DNA of 64,000 nucleotides from Diadema setosum (taxonomy: Eukaryota > Echinodermata > Echinoidea > Diadematoida > Diadematidae), in assembly GCA_033980235.1 (NCBI GenBank), contig CM067059.1:25271922-25335921 (forward strand), given 5' to 3'. Below the pieces are notes generated by a model. The model did not search any database. It was given only the letters and a program-made list of their open reading frames with translations, and had not been told where the DNA came from. The translations under genes were made by a program, and so were the position numbers. Shown one piece after another: positions 13,691 through 27,308 of this stretch (positions within the stretch are counted from its first letter, which is position 1; each line of letters starts with the position of its first letter).

Positions 13691-13750
13691 ACAAACCGCA
13701 CAGACATTTCCTACAAGAGTACAAACCGCACAGACATTTCCTACAAGAGT
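13691..13750 (+). repeat. Exact tandem duplication of 30 bp
   Basis: Two consecutive copies of a unit starting acaaaccgcacagac and ending ctacaagagt, with no mismatch. Likely recent. Confidence 0.85.
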
Positions 13751-16700
13751 ATGTCACAAAGTCCATAGTTTGTCAATAGTAACACTTGGTTCCCAATACA
13801 AATGAATTTGGGGCAATAACATGCATTGGTTTCTAAACCTACATACATGATGTATCCATTAAAAGTTTGACAGTGGAAGCAAATAGAAAGTCTAATTAAG
13901 CTCTTCCTCTTCAAATATGTTTAAAGAGGCACAGGGCATTACGGAAAAATTAATTTTTCCTTACTTGCTCCCATGGGCAATGGCCTTGGGCAAAGGCCCA
14001 ATACTTTGAATAGGGCTGATGTCCATTCATGGACATCTTTTGTCCAACAGTGAGTTTTGGTTTCCCCAGACAAGCTGTCACTTTTGTCATGCAGGTCTAG
14101 TGCAAGCTCATTAGATGACACTATTTACACCCATGACAAAGTAAAAGTTCAACTGGAACACACCTTTGGACCACAATTTGCTAAATGTGACTGTGGAAAC
14201 CTGAGCAGGAAAAAAATATATAAAATATTCTAATTCAATGTCTGGTAAAAAAAAAAAAATAAAAAAATAAATAAATAAAATAGATAAATATATAAATAAT
14301 CAGTTAGTAAGCCAGTAGTGAGTTACATTCTGAACAATATGAGTAGATAAGGTCATCTGAGGAAAAAAAAAAACAGAGTTGTGGTGAGCAATGTCATTGA
14401 CAGCGCCTGAATGGTTTCTGTATGTTGCAGTGAAGACCATGTCTAAACATTCAAGGGAGCTTATTAACACAAAACAAGTTTGATTACTTAAGTGGGTGAT
14501 ATCTAGCTTTACAACTGTTATGTTTAGATGGTTCAAAAAATTTGGGGTCATTTGAATCATTGCTAATTGCCAGCTGGTCAACAAATTCTATTAAACTTGT
14601 ATCTTAACACATGCTACAGACAAGACCTTCTTTGCCATGTGAAACCCCTATGGGGTCTTACTGTCACCCTCCTGGCAGAGAGGCGAGCAAGTGTCCCTGC
14701 ACATTATGTCCGGTGAAGCTAAAACGGGGTCCCCGGCTTCGGGAGACAGCAGCACTTCCCATCAGCTCCAGCAAACTTCTGGTGCTAATTGATTGCCACT
14801 GGGCTTCCTGGTCACATGTGCCAGGCATCAGCACTTTGTTCATCTACCAAACTCGACACCAATGCTAAAATGCATATATACACTGTACCTCAGCCAGCCA
14901 AACTCCCCCCCCCCCCCCACATCACATACAGCCTACTGTACATCGCGGATACCCTAGTTGCCGCCAGTGATGTGCGCTATTAAAAACAACTACAACAACA
15001 GAAATAACATGGTACAGATCGTTTGTAACCTGAGCCCACGGCCAGCACTGTTTTTACTGCGCCGCCATCGTATTTATTCCACAGCATGCTCTTTAACTGC
15101 GGTGTGAACAATTAGTTTTAATGCTGTCTGGCAATGAAAAACTGAAAAGTCCTTCGTACTCTTTTTTTTTTTTTAAACAATACTTTCAAACAACATCTGC
15201 AAAGTATTCCAAGCCATATATAGCCAATGTTGTTCACTGCCATATCAAATTATTATTCATCTATGCAAAGGTGTTTAGCTGGGCTTGACAAAAATAACTA
15301 TCTCAGAGTAATTCCTGCCTGCAAAGAATACGACCAAGATGTCATAATTAAGAAATAAAAAAGAAGCAGAATACCAAGGAATAACTGATATTTCTCACTC
15401 AAGACATACACGTAGAGTGAGAAGCAATGTTCAGTGATTTCATGAAATCATTCAGGCTACTTCTGATTGCATCATGGAGAAATACTAGACAATGCTAATT
15501 TCTTGTGTTTCTAGACAACCTATAGGCCTACACAAGAAGCTTGTAGGCACAAGAATAATCTGACACATACAAAGAGATGCACATGTTGAAACACACAGCA
15601 AAATGTCTCTGTTATTTCACAGCAGTGAATGAATGAATGATGTCATTCTAATTTGTGTCCTTGGATCCCTGTTTCTTTTTTTCTTTTTCTTTTATGTACT
15701 TAAAGCAGCTGTAGCCAAGCTGCAGGTAAGTAGTTCCTGTCTTCTAAAGTGCATAAGATGCTGCAAATGAGTTCTAAATGACCGTGGAGTCAGGCACTGT
15801 GCTACAGTTTGGCACACATTATGTAATCATGGAAGGTACTCTCTGTACTGAAGCCTTGTTGGATGCTCTTATATTACACAAAATGTTGCTTCTTGTACCT
15901 AATGGCTACTTTGTTGAGCCTGTAACACAAATGTCACTGCCATATATTAGAAGCCACCATTCCCAAAAATTCAAACTGTTATTATATGTCATCTGCACTG
16001 TAGAAGACATACTCTTATCTTCTTGCTCTCCAGAAAGCATGAGTGGTATAAAGAAGAGTCTGATCCTAAAAGGAGAAGTACAGTGTATGGGATTAACATG
16101 GTTCACATACCAAATATCAACTCTGCTTCACTGAGCTGTGAAATATCTGGAAGGAAAGACCTACAATCATAGATACAAGATGGCTAGATGATTTCGCAAG
16201 CTCATGAAGTAATCTATGCTCTATACTTCATTCAGTCCATCATTGCAACTGTCATCTGGTAGTGGGATACTTGATGTAACATTCAGCTCTTGTATCTCGT
16301 TCTTTTACATAAACTTTCTTGACCAAGTCTACACGCATCTGTACAAACTATTTACACATTTAAACATTCCTTTTTTCCCCTGCAAGCTATAGTTTATTAC
16401 AATGCTTTAATACATAGTACTAAACATTCTCATCATCATGTCTTCTTTTTTTTCTGTCACATGATAAAAATTGGCTGAGAGCGCTTCCTACAGGAATAAA
16501 GGTGGTGCACTCACACGCCACCAAAGAAAACTGGGAAAACAATGGCTTGCAGGCACCTTCATGTGTCTGCCGACTACAACAATACTAGGCTGCACTTCGG
16601 GGTCATCCTACAATGAATCATTCCTGCAAACTTATTAAAGAGTCATCAGCATGCCACATATGAGGTGTGGGTGTGCGGTATGGCTGGGTGCGTATGATTT

Positions 16701-17310
16701 GGCGCGGCTGAGGCACATCTTGTTCCCATCTCTGCCTTGAATGTCAAGTTGACGTACAGTGGGGTGGGGATACCCCCTCTGCTTTAATAGCAGTATGGGA
16801 AGCAGTAATTGGGGAAATTACCGGCACATGCTAAACCACCTTGTTTGTATACAGACCAACGAGACGACACATTGTACAATGGGCTCATCACCTGAAATAA
16901 AACTTCGCTGAACACCTGTTGCCGAAAACATCCTGTGCATGATCACAAGCGAATTTCGTGCTTGTGGAAGTGATTGTGACATCCGACACTCATCAATCAT
17001 ACTGATGGCACACAGAACTCCTTTAATAGCAGTGTGCCTTTCACTCTGAAACATGTAAACTGACAGGTTTAGCAGAGACTATCGATATTTGATAGATTAT
17101 TCCTTTCATAGTGGTTATCCAAAGTCAGCATGCAAGTTCACTGGAAGTCTGGTGGAAAATGGTTTTAGCCGGTGAAGAGAAATTTATGAAGAGAAAATCA
17201 TAGCCCGTTGGAACAATAAAAGGCAAGCAAGTGCTTATTACTGAAACACCCATTCAAGATACATTTAGAAAGCTGTATTACTGGCATATTCTCCTTTGCA
17301 TTTACAATGC

Positions 17311-17415
17311 TTGTTTGTTTTCCATCTGAGAAGACAGCTGGATAGCCCATATTCAGCTGCACTGGCTGGTCTTCCATGGGGTCCAGTTGGATGTAAGGCG
17401 GCCCAATTCAATAAT
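17311..17415 (-). mobile_element. SINE fragment (3' part), same family as 28990-29335
   Basis: Shares tccatctgagaagac, gctggatagcccatat and gctggtctt with the copy near 29 kb. The tRNA-like head is missing. The (CAAA) tail is at its left end, so it lies on the minus strand. Confidence 0.65.
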
Positions 17416-20400
17416 GCCTCTTGCAAGCCTACACCATGACAACTATCAACAGCACTTCATTCATGAAGAGATTGATTCAAAGCTACACACCATACATGAA
17501 ACTCAATAAATCATGTACAGTGTGCATGTATTGTTGTTATCTGTGTTTAACATCCATGTTACAATTCAGTGGATAACACAATCTTATGTGCACTGACGTA
17601 TGGCCTGCTTTCCATGTGTATTTCATCAGGTTACATATCGAGTATACTCTTGGAAAATAATACCATCTGCTCATTTGCAGGAAGTAGCAATGCTGTAATT
17701 CTTATTCATAGGCATGAAATTTGTTTTCAATTTTTGTGTGGGGCTCCTTTTTTCACAATCAATCCACACAAAAACAGTACCGGTAACTTACTTCGACTAC
17801 ATGACAGTTCTTTTTCTGAATTTTGTTCAACTTATCAACTGATTCAAATCTTGTAAACGCTCCGAGATCATTAGGTCCTGATATTCCCCCTTAATCTTTT
17901 TCCATGTACAGCGCTGAATAAATAATACCACTCGACAACAGTAAACAGCACATTCTGGACACTGTCCGCCCAAGCTTCACAAATCTACGAAAATGTCAAC
18001 ACCAGCACAGACAGTAAAGTTATGCAACCTTTTGTCCCGCCGCTGTTTGCTCTCTCTCTCCAGGTAACATGTAGCCTTGGTTAAGATGGTCTTCTGCATT
18101 TGACTGCACTCTCCCCATCGCCTTTATTGGTCCGAGAGGAGAATGAAATCTGGAGCTCCAATATTTGACTTGGGCTGCCCATGGGTGGCTTCCAAACCCA
18201 GTCCCACTTTTTTTTTTTCCCCTTTTGCATACCAACTTTACAGGTACAATAACAACTCTGTTCGAAAATCCAGCCGAAACAATGTGGCAACATCGTGAGA
18301 TGGGGGAGCCTATGACACAGACGCAGCAACATGAGAATGAGAGAATGATGAAAGGATGTATCATCAAATATAATGTGAGAATGCAATGAAGAATGTTGCA
18401 AATGATTTTTGCTGGGCAGCTCTTGAGTCTAGTTCTGAATAACAGAATCTATCAGCTCTGAGCCTAGTAGAGAATTTACCTCACATAGATTAATTTCGCC
18501 ATATCAAAAGCTTTTTGAAAACACAGATGCACTAAGATCAGTCACAGATAATAAAACATGACTGTATGAAAATCAGAAACCATCAGAAGATCCAATTATA
18601 CATCACGACTCGTAAGTATCTCAGTTAAAGCTGTTTCTGTCATGTGATTGTAACCATATCTTTAAAAAAAAAATGATAAAATCTGATCTGTGTCATTTCT
18701 ACATGTCATCACAATTTTTCCTTTTGTAAAGGATGGTTTACAAAGTATGTGATGCTGGACTAGACGCAATCAGATGTGATTTCATGTGACATACACATCA
18801 AATGATGTCAATTGTTTGTTTGTTTTTGTTGGTTTTTTCATGAATGAATTCAAACAAATAGCTTGATCCTTCTGTTTATGTATTTGAAAGGCATGACATC
18901 CGGCAGCATGACTAATTCCTTTAAATTGTCAGTGTAGACTCCCAAAAGACTGCAAGATGTAAATGATGGATGATTTAGAAGCACTCAAGTGCTTATTACA
19001 TCACAGAATCTGGCTGCTTTTCTTCAACTTGTCTAGTGATCAGCTGCGTAACTATGTTTATCTTATTGAAAAATAGCTTCAGTAAAAATTTTCCTCTTTT
19101 AACTGTTCCCTCACATGCAATCATTTGGTCATCCTAGCATAGCCTATAGTATACCCTGTGCCTAAGATTAGCTACGATCATTGCATGCGTGGGACGACTC
19201 TGTCTTGTGGCAACTGCCATGTCCTCTTGGACATTCCCAACATTCTCATTTCAGTCAATGGGATTGGCATTTAGAGGCCAGCATGGGATCACTTCGGGGA
19301 TGCATATAATTTGCTGCATACACTGCACAGTGCTCGGACTACCACAATTCCACAGGATATGGGAATGCAAGCTTACTTTCTCAATGCATGCATGTGATCT
19401 CATGTCAGTGGCATGTACTTGCACGTATCATTATGTACATTCGTAGTGTGTACAAAATTTATGTCCTGCCATTTACCACTGTACAAGGATTTCCTATGTT
19501 TCATCTTGCTGAATCAGTGATAGATTGTCAAACAAATACTGAAATATAAACTGTATGGTAGAAATGTCTTTAAACTTCAACCATTGAAGATTGTACATAC
19601 TGTCAGCCTTTCTCTTTGTTACGATACAATAAGAAGCCATGAGTCTACGTGTATAGCATGAGGTAGAAGGTAGATACAAATAACTTTAAGAATTAAAACT
19701 ACACCAAAGCATCCAGGAACATAAAAGAATTCTCATCAACATAAAAAATACTTACCTTGAAAAGGACCTTTCATATGTATCATTTTTCACTTTCCATTTT
19801 TCAACACAAGGGAAATTTCATTTTAACTATGTCTACACATTACAGCCTGACCAAGAAGAATAATGCAGCTTACACTTTTTTTCCTCTTCTTTCTTGCTTT
19901 TTTTTTCCTCTCTCTTCTTTCTTGCTTTTTTTTCTCTAGAGTGTGTGATCATAAGAGCAACTACTTTATACTTGTGGTTGAGATATACACTTGGAACTAC
20001 AAACTCTGCAGGCCTACAGAGTATCTATTGATAATGCCTTCTTGCACCTTTACGCTGCTGGGGTAGGGAGACCTAGAAACTGAGAGTCGCACATTTTTTC
20101 CACTGCCAAAGCTCACATTTTGGTCTTTGTTCAAGACACCACAAGGTGAACAATGTGGCATTGAGTACATGCAATGTACAGTCTGATTTCAACAGAGCAG
20201 CATGCACCACTGCATGAAATATAAGGTATCACAGGTACACTTCTTCAACAAACAAACTGGATGCACAATGCACTACAAACAAAGAGGAAGTTGTGCTGGT
20301 GAAATTCAAGGAGTCATAATTAAGGGGAATCTGGGCCTCCATGTTAAAGACTGCCATCAGCACACCTTAAACAAAAACTCTAATGCAGAATATCTATCAA

Positions 20401-21822
20401 GCAAGGGGTTCTTCACATAGTAATTAGGCCTAGCCAGATGTACAAAGTGTACCTACATACATTGTAGGCCTATACCAGTGAAATGCAGCCCATATTATTC
20501 ACAAAGTTTTGGAGTTGGTTTGCTATCAGCTCTTATGTGGTAGTTTATATCAAAATGCTGGTCAATTACAGCCACTTGGACAGAACAATCACTCTTGGCA
20601 TGATAAACAAAAATATGTAAACAAATAAACAACATGAAACTCAAATGCCTAGCGGGACAGCAATATTTTGGCATGCAATTCGCCATGCTCATTTCTATCA
20701 ATTAAAAAAATAAAGAAAACAGTATGACATATGGACAAAGCAGGCAGCAAATGTAAACTTTGCAGCAAGGGTAATTGCTTCAATGAGCATATTAACTCTC
20801 TTTACACTTGCATGTAACATCCTCTGATTTGTCTGGGCAAGTGACCTCCAAGTCCAGACAACCTTCCATTCTTTTTGTTGTTAGTTTTTTAATCTTCTTG
20901 CAGACTCAGGCACATGGCTATGAGAAATGTTTAGTTTCAAAGCACCAGGACGACAGTTTTCATTAGAATATGGATACAGGTAATAAAAGAATAAGAGAAT
21001 AAAAGAACCTTCCATTGGTGACAATAGAAACTACACTTTCCGCTGGTAAGCAAAGTACAATCAGAAAAAGACCTTGCCTTTCAATGTGAACTCCTGATCT
21101 CCATGGAAGGGCTGGGATTTCCCCTTCCGGTACACAATGGACCCCACAGACATCTGTCATTCAAGCAAAGGATGTGGCCAGTAGCCCCTATGTAGGCCTA
21201 CATGTAGGTCATCATTTGCATCTATTTATCCACACCAACACTTTATCTAGAACAGGTCTGCAACGGCACCTGAACTTGAATGTTGTCTACATGTATGATG
21301 TCAGTAAAAATGGAGTGTCTGTGCAAACAGGTGCAGTGCAAACTGCACACAAACAAGGGTCAATCACTATAATAGAACATGCACAAAATACACTTCAGCA
21401 CTTCAGTACGGGGTATGGACTGCCCTCTCCCTAGTGAACACTAATGAGGATTTACCACTGTTATGCCTGGACAGAAATGCCATTAATGTAGGACAGAGGA
21501 ATTAACAGCTTTTAGACATTGTACATGTCAAAAATGGTTGTAGTGTCTGCACACAGTAAACCTTGTATGTTACTGAGTTTTGTTTCACATATTTTATAGG
21601 ATCCTTCAAGCTCCTTGACATGAACATGTACAGGCTGTACATGTATGTATGCTTTGTAGAATGCTGTTGTCACTCTTTTCTCTTCATACAAGTATTTTGC
21701 AGTTGTAATTCTACCTCACTACATTTTGTATGTGCCAAAGTTGGCATGGTATACACCTATAATCTTAATAATCACATTCTTTCTGCACAGCTGGTGAAGT
21801 ATCATACAATGTATACAAGGTA

Positions 21823-22034
21823 CTGTAAAAGTGGAAATTTTCGCGGTGTTGAAATTTTCGCGCATTTTGCGCAACCAGAAACTAGCGCGAAAATAAAAAC
21901 ATGCGAATATTTTTGCTTGCCATACATTCCTGTGCGTGATGTCTTGATTCCGCGGAATTAAAAACATGCGAAACTCTTCTGACCCGGCCTAGCGCGAAAA
22001 ATTAGTCGCGCGAAAATATCCACTTTTACAGTAC
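21823..22034 (+). mobile_element. MITE family B, copy 2 (best preserved)
   Basis: Starts tactgtaaaagtggaaattt and ends atatccacttttacagta. The interior is rich in CGCGAAAA words. It is 212 bp, with no coding capacity. Confidence 0.75.
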
Positions 22035-22938
22035 AATGTAACCATCCTTTTCCAGTCCCCCATCAGTAGCCTATCCCATCCCAATACAAGTTACACAGTG
22101 CAATGTCAAAGAACAACTAATCAAACAATTCTCACCCTTTAGCCAATGTTATGCAAACTTTGTGGTAGTTATATACTATCCCTTATAGCACTGGCCTCTT
22201 GAAGGGGCCTAGTGACAAAAAGGACAACTACATGTATCATTGAGCAATACTGGAACACATGAATACATACATGTACAACTACAAAGTACCATTATGCTTG
22301 AGTAGAGTGGAAGCATGTATAAAAATTAGAGCCATTAGCTCCATGTTTAATGATAACTGTAAAAACACAGACATGGAAGTTGGAAGTGAATATAAATCAG
22401 CCTGTCGGGTACTGCCGAAACGATGTACACAAACATGTACCTGCAATCAGGATGTCACTTTGTGGTCGTCTTATCTCTGTGGTTGCATTCTGACTAATAC
22501 GAATGTACACAGGTGAGGAACAGACTTATCAGTGCTCAGTTGTAGCAGCCAAATATTGTACAGTACTATTCAATGTACGTGTAAAGGGTAAAAGCCGCAG
22601 CTAGTACCCTAGTCCTTGATTACATGCATTGTCACAATTTGTGTTTGCATCGCAGTTTGTAATTTTGATAGCAATAATTGTGTAGAATTTCATGAATATA
22701 TCCTAGCAGCATACTCATGTATGTATTAAGTCTGAAATAGCTTTAATCATAAACTCTGTTGATTTGTATATAGCACAGAAATACATGTTTTCCAAACTTC
22801 CTTATCAATATTACAACACCTCCAGCATTTTCCAAGTCATGCCACGGCCATCTAGTCAATACTGTACGATTTGGCACCATGAAGTTCATTTTGGGATTTA
22901 TAGAGTGTATATCTACCACATGAACCATTATTCTTGGA

Positions 22939-23143
22939 TACTGTAAAAGTGAAAATTTTTGCGATGTTAAAATTTTCGCGCAAGCAGAAGGAAGCACAAA
23001 AATAAAAGCATACAAATTTGCTTGCCATGTGTTCCAGTAGTTGATGTCTTGTTACCGTGGAATTAAAAACATGCGAAACTCTTCTCACCCAGTCGAGCGC
23101 AAAAAATTAGACGCGCAATAATATCTACCTTTGCAGTATAATG
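22939..23143 (+). mobile_element. MITE family B, copy 3
   Basis: Starts tactgtaaaagtgaaaattt and ends with a mutated terminus (ctacctttgcagta). It shares gtggaattaaaaacatgcga and aactcttct with copy 2. It is more diverged. Confidence 0.7.
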
Positions 23144-23199
23144 AACCATTTGTTTTGGGCCCCAACAACAAGCACCAGATGCTTCAAAGGGGTCCTGGC

Positions 23200-23320
23200 A
23201 TTAATTTCCATGATATGTGCATGTATGTTTATACACATTGCTTTTGTTTTTATTGTGTACATAATGTACTTTTGATTTATTTTGTGCCGAATAAATTGAA
23301 TTGAATTGAATTGAATTTAA
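23200..23320 (+). mobile_element. Possible LINE 3' end with (GAATT)n tail
   Basis: ttttgtgccgaataaattg followed by a gaattgaattgaatt run resembles the 3' ends of CR1/RTE-type retroposons. A weaker relative with ttaattgaattgaattt occurs at about 54440-54475. No reverse transcriptase is present. Confidence 0.35.
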
Positions 23321-25526
23321 ATTATTCTCAGCTATACAATGATCCATTTTGACTCAAAACCTCTCACCATGTTTGTTGAAATATGAGGTCAACTGACTGT
23401 ACAAGGCAACTTTACATAAACACTGTGAACAGAATTGTTTTGTTTTTTTAGATCTCCATCAGGCATCTCCTTATGCCCCATCCCCCCCCCCCCCCGTTTT
23501 TTTTTTTTTTTTTTGTAATACTACAAGTGGGACATCCCATCCCTTACATGGACATTGTCGTGGCAACATTACTGTGATAGCTCAAGTACAAGGGTGTATG
23601 CGCCTCCAATCATCTCCCTCATCTGCTGCGGGGATTGGATGCAGCAAAAAAACATCAAAATTGCTTTCTCCCTCCAGGTGGAAGGCATCGGAGAAGACAA
23701 GACACACATACGCGCAGGGCTTTAATTGTGTTGTCTACAATGTTGGATCCACACTGTACACAATCAATGTGACGGTCCTCTTGTCCCCCCATGCCACGAC
23801 GGTTATCACACATGCTGATGGAACATGTAATTGGTGCCAGGTGCCAATATCATATCCATTCCACATGACAATGTCCCCAATGTGCAAACCCACAGCCAAG
23901 CTTTGTGGATGGGTAAAATCCTGTCACGCTGAAACCAGTCACATGCCCTCATGAGTTGAGTAGATGATTGGCATGAATGCCAAGGGCTTTTTATAGCTTT
24001 CACACTTTACTTGTACTCGGTGTAACAATACTCGATAGAATTCATTAAGTGATATGCTGGTAGTGGTATGGTAATAATATGTATACTGAACCAGAAAGTT
24101 ATAAAAACCACAGGGGCATTAATCATCTTTGTCAGTTTATTGCTGCTTTTGTGTTTTTGTGTTTGTTTGTTTGGTTTTGTTTTGTTTGGTTTTTTTTTGG
24201 GGGGGTAGGGCACAGTATTTGAACTCTTTTCGTCAGCAACTTTAAGTATATAAAATTTGACTATTTATTCATAACTTGCTATGCAAGAAAAATCTAATGA
24301 TTGGAAATGTTCCAAATGACCCATTTCAACCATTTAGGGGCATCAATTCCTTTCTTCAATTTTTTTTTGTTTTTTGAAGTTATTACTTTGTACAGCATAA
24401 ATTGGGATAAATTTGTCTTTATCATGTGACCAAGATGGCCATGCATGGTATTATTATGATAAGATTAAAAGGACCTGTCATTTCAAGGGTCACAACTTTT
24501 TGACACCATGTTGTTGTTTTTCACTAAAACTTTGAACAGATCTGCTGCTCAGATTTCACAAACATTCATTCAAACTTCCTTGTCGAGTGTACATGTATGT
24601 GATCTCTCCTCAAACACTTTTCTAATTCAATGATTCCTGTAACAATGCATTTCCCCCCCCCCCCCCCCAACAGCTCCCTGCAGGCACTATATTTACGGCT
24701 GGCAATGTGTTTTCAATAGACCTCCACAGCTCCAAAATAGCTGACTCAGCTGACGAATGCCAATGCCTGCCTCAACTGCTCCAGAACATGAACAAGGCCA
24801 GTCTCTGGCTGTCACAGGAAAAACCCATGGCCGCATGGGTTATCAACACACAAGACCCCGGAGAGGAGCCCATATTGATTGCTCCACGTAGTTGAAGGTC
24901 ACTCATTCATGGGCCCTCTGCTTCAGAAATTAAACTTGGATACCGTGGGATCTATAACGATTTTACCATACTATCTCCTCAAGGCATACATATATGTATA
25001 TTACATATGATATATATTTTCTGCATCTATTGTAGTGTATATTGCATGTGTAGGTTTGTGTAGAGCAGACTATTTTGAAGTACTATAAAAAGAGAATCTA
25101 TGCAGACAGAATGACAATTTCTAGTGGTTATAATACCAATCATTTTAGGATTTTTTTGGGGGAAAAATAAGATATTTTATAAGGAAAAGTGCTCTCAATG
25201 CTCAATGAACTGCAATATACAGACAAAACAAAAATCACTCAAAATAAACGATATTTGGCTTTTAACTGTTCAGCTGGCTAATAGAATTAAAAAGTACTTG
25301 TTTCTGCATTGTGTACATTCTCATGATGCAAATTCTTTGATGAATTGCAGCTTTTAAACTATTCTGTCCAATATTTTAATCTTATATCTTAAAATATTCT
25401 CAACTTAATCTCAGCTAGTGAGCAAATTTCTTCCATTCACTTTGTGTAACTTGAGACGAGAACTAAGTCAAATGATAATTTAATGTCTGCTCCCGAAGAG
25501 CAATTATGATGCAGCAGCCTCCTTAC
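23321..25526. other. Non-coding stretch directly downstream of MRCK exon 1
   Basis: Start of the kinase's first coding intron. It contains C runs (about 23482 and 24653), a GC-richer unique island at 23570-23950, and nothing coding that I can defend. Confidence 0.55.
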
Positions 25527-25710
25527 CCCATTCTATAAAGTTTGTCATGCTCTTCTCACGCCGGAGGGTTGAGGAACTGCACTCATCATGAAGCAGCACA
25601 AGTACGTCCAGTAAACTTTCCAAGCTCAGGGTGTCCCCCTTGGCGCCCTGCACACCGCTCAGGTAGAGCTTCTCCAAGCGCTTCAGTCGAGCCTCCACCT
25701 GGTTAGCCAT
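25527..25710 (-). CDS. CDC42BP: MRCK-type kinase (CDC42-binding protein kinase), first coding exon only
   Basis: This exon has 61 codons plus one base. It starts at ATG 25710 in a good context (GCCATGG), with an in-frame TAA upstream and no earlier ATG between. The protein starts MANQVEARLKRLEKLYL and continues with LSLESLLDVLVLLHDEC and LRREKSMTNFIEWG. This matches the N-terminus of vertebrate MRCK (FSVETLLDILICLYDEC..LRREKNILEYLEWA), which precedes the AGC kinase domain. The splice after the EWG/EWA glycine or alanine codon, in phase 1, is shared; the donor is GTAAGG. MRCK kinases act downstream of Cdc42 on myosin phosphorylation. The kinase domain and coiled coil must lie left of the window; I saw no further exon. 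Which vertebrate paralogue it matches cannot be told from this piece. Confidence 0.88.
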
Positions 25711-27308
25711 GGCTGGGAGGCCTCCGTTGGTCCCGCGCAGCGGACAGTCACGGGAAAGAGCAAGTTCTCTGTCACAGCCAAGTTTACCGGTCAGTGCTGG
25801 TGATATTTAAAAATACCTGCAGTGAAAGCAATCACACAGATTGTGTGTGTGTTAGAAGCAAACATATGTTTGCCTTCTTTGGTATTGTGATTCATATTAC
25901 ATGTTCATTGATTTGCTGAAGTACATAGGGCTCCCTTCAACAACCTGGGATGGAAAATCTGAAATAGGTTCATAAAGTAATTATGTTCTGCATGAATTAT
26001 CATACAAAACAATTGCTATCTCGATGCTTGTTACTTCAAGTAACCTTTGAGATAAACTTGTTTTATAATAATCAAATTATAAAATATACAATTATAAAAT
26101 TCCTGTAGTCACCTTCATTTTAAAATCCTAATTACACAACTATGCTCATGATGGGAAATCATGCGAACATGTCTAAAACAAAATATACTCAGGTAACAAT
26201 ACTGCCTGGAAGAGATAAAGACTCCTGACCTGTTACATACATGTAGATACCAATCACATCTTTTTTTTTATATGTGTTTGTTAATTTTTTTTTTTCAATA
26301 ACACATACACACATATAGATCTACACACACAAACAAAGAGGTCTTCATTTCTGAACGTTAACACAAAATGAAGGCATAACTCCAAGGCAATGATATTTGG
26401 CACAGCACTTTTCATCTTTCTGCATCTATTGCATAAAATGCTTCAAAGCATACAATCCTAATACCTCTTATTGAATTACTGCACTTTTCCATAAAAGCTC
26501 AGATCCCACCTTTTCATTACAAAGGCCTTTACAATCTTAACAACAAAAAACATAACGTTTCCGGAGATGCAAATATTAATATGACTGTATCATGCGTCCA
26601 TTGCGCCATTCTTAGACCCAACACTAAGGTAACCTGTACAGTGTACTAGTGTATAGTAAAGTACAATGTATGTTTACCTAAAGCAATATTTAAGAAAAAG
26701 AAAAGTGACTCTCAATACATTTGCTTATTCATAGTACAACCTCAGTTATCCATCTACAAATTAATATACATCAAGACGGTCCAACATGAGGCCACATACA
26801 TGTACCATATAATTATGAGAGATATGCTCACTGTATGTGACGCTTTCTAGCATGTTCTTCTGGGCACAGATACGCATGTCAATATCAATTTGTACATCAA
26901 TGTATGATTTTTTGCAAATTATTGTTATGTTTCAGATGACACAGAAATGAAATGCAATGTGATGTAACAATGATTCTCATTTGTGTTTGTTTAACATTGA
27001 CCAAAAATAAGATTGTGATCACTACTCGTTGAATACTGCCCATGTATGATACCACTGCAGTGCACTGCCAGATGATTACTGCAGCATCTAATGCAATGTC
27101 TCTTGCAGAAAGTATGACTCAACCTCAAAACGTGTGCACAAATTTTGCACATTTTTTCAAGTTTCACCAAAAAATCATTCACAGGAATAAAGTCTACAAT
27201 TATTGGACTTGTGGCATTGAAAATGCTTGAAACAAAACGAAAATCGTAAGCCAGCCCACATCCAGGTATTACACAGATCCAGATAAGCCATGGCCAGATA
27301 AGCGAAGT
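25711..27308. other. 5' flank or 5' UTR of MRCK exon 1
   Basis: On the minus strand a pyrimidine-rich TTTCACTGCAG lies about 100 nt before the start codon and could be a 5' UTR acceptor. Nothing else is recognised. Confidence 0.35.

Larger units (their letters stand above)
11615..21822. other. Long non-coding stretch, probable MRCK intron
   Basis: Apart from the listed tandem duplication and SINE fragment I see no feature with support. It includes GC-richer non-repetitive islands near 14600-14860 and 16480-16790, which might be conserved elements but carry no recognisable protein. Confidence 0.5.

Noticed and set aside
14611..14983. Plus-strand frames with CP-rich peptides
   Set aside because: No family resemblance, and they overlap in two frames without either looking coding.
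23574..23954. 126-codon plus-strand frame
   Set aside because: No recognisable domain, no splice or promoter context, and composition like the flanks; more likely a unique non-coding island.
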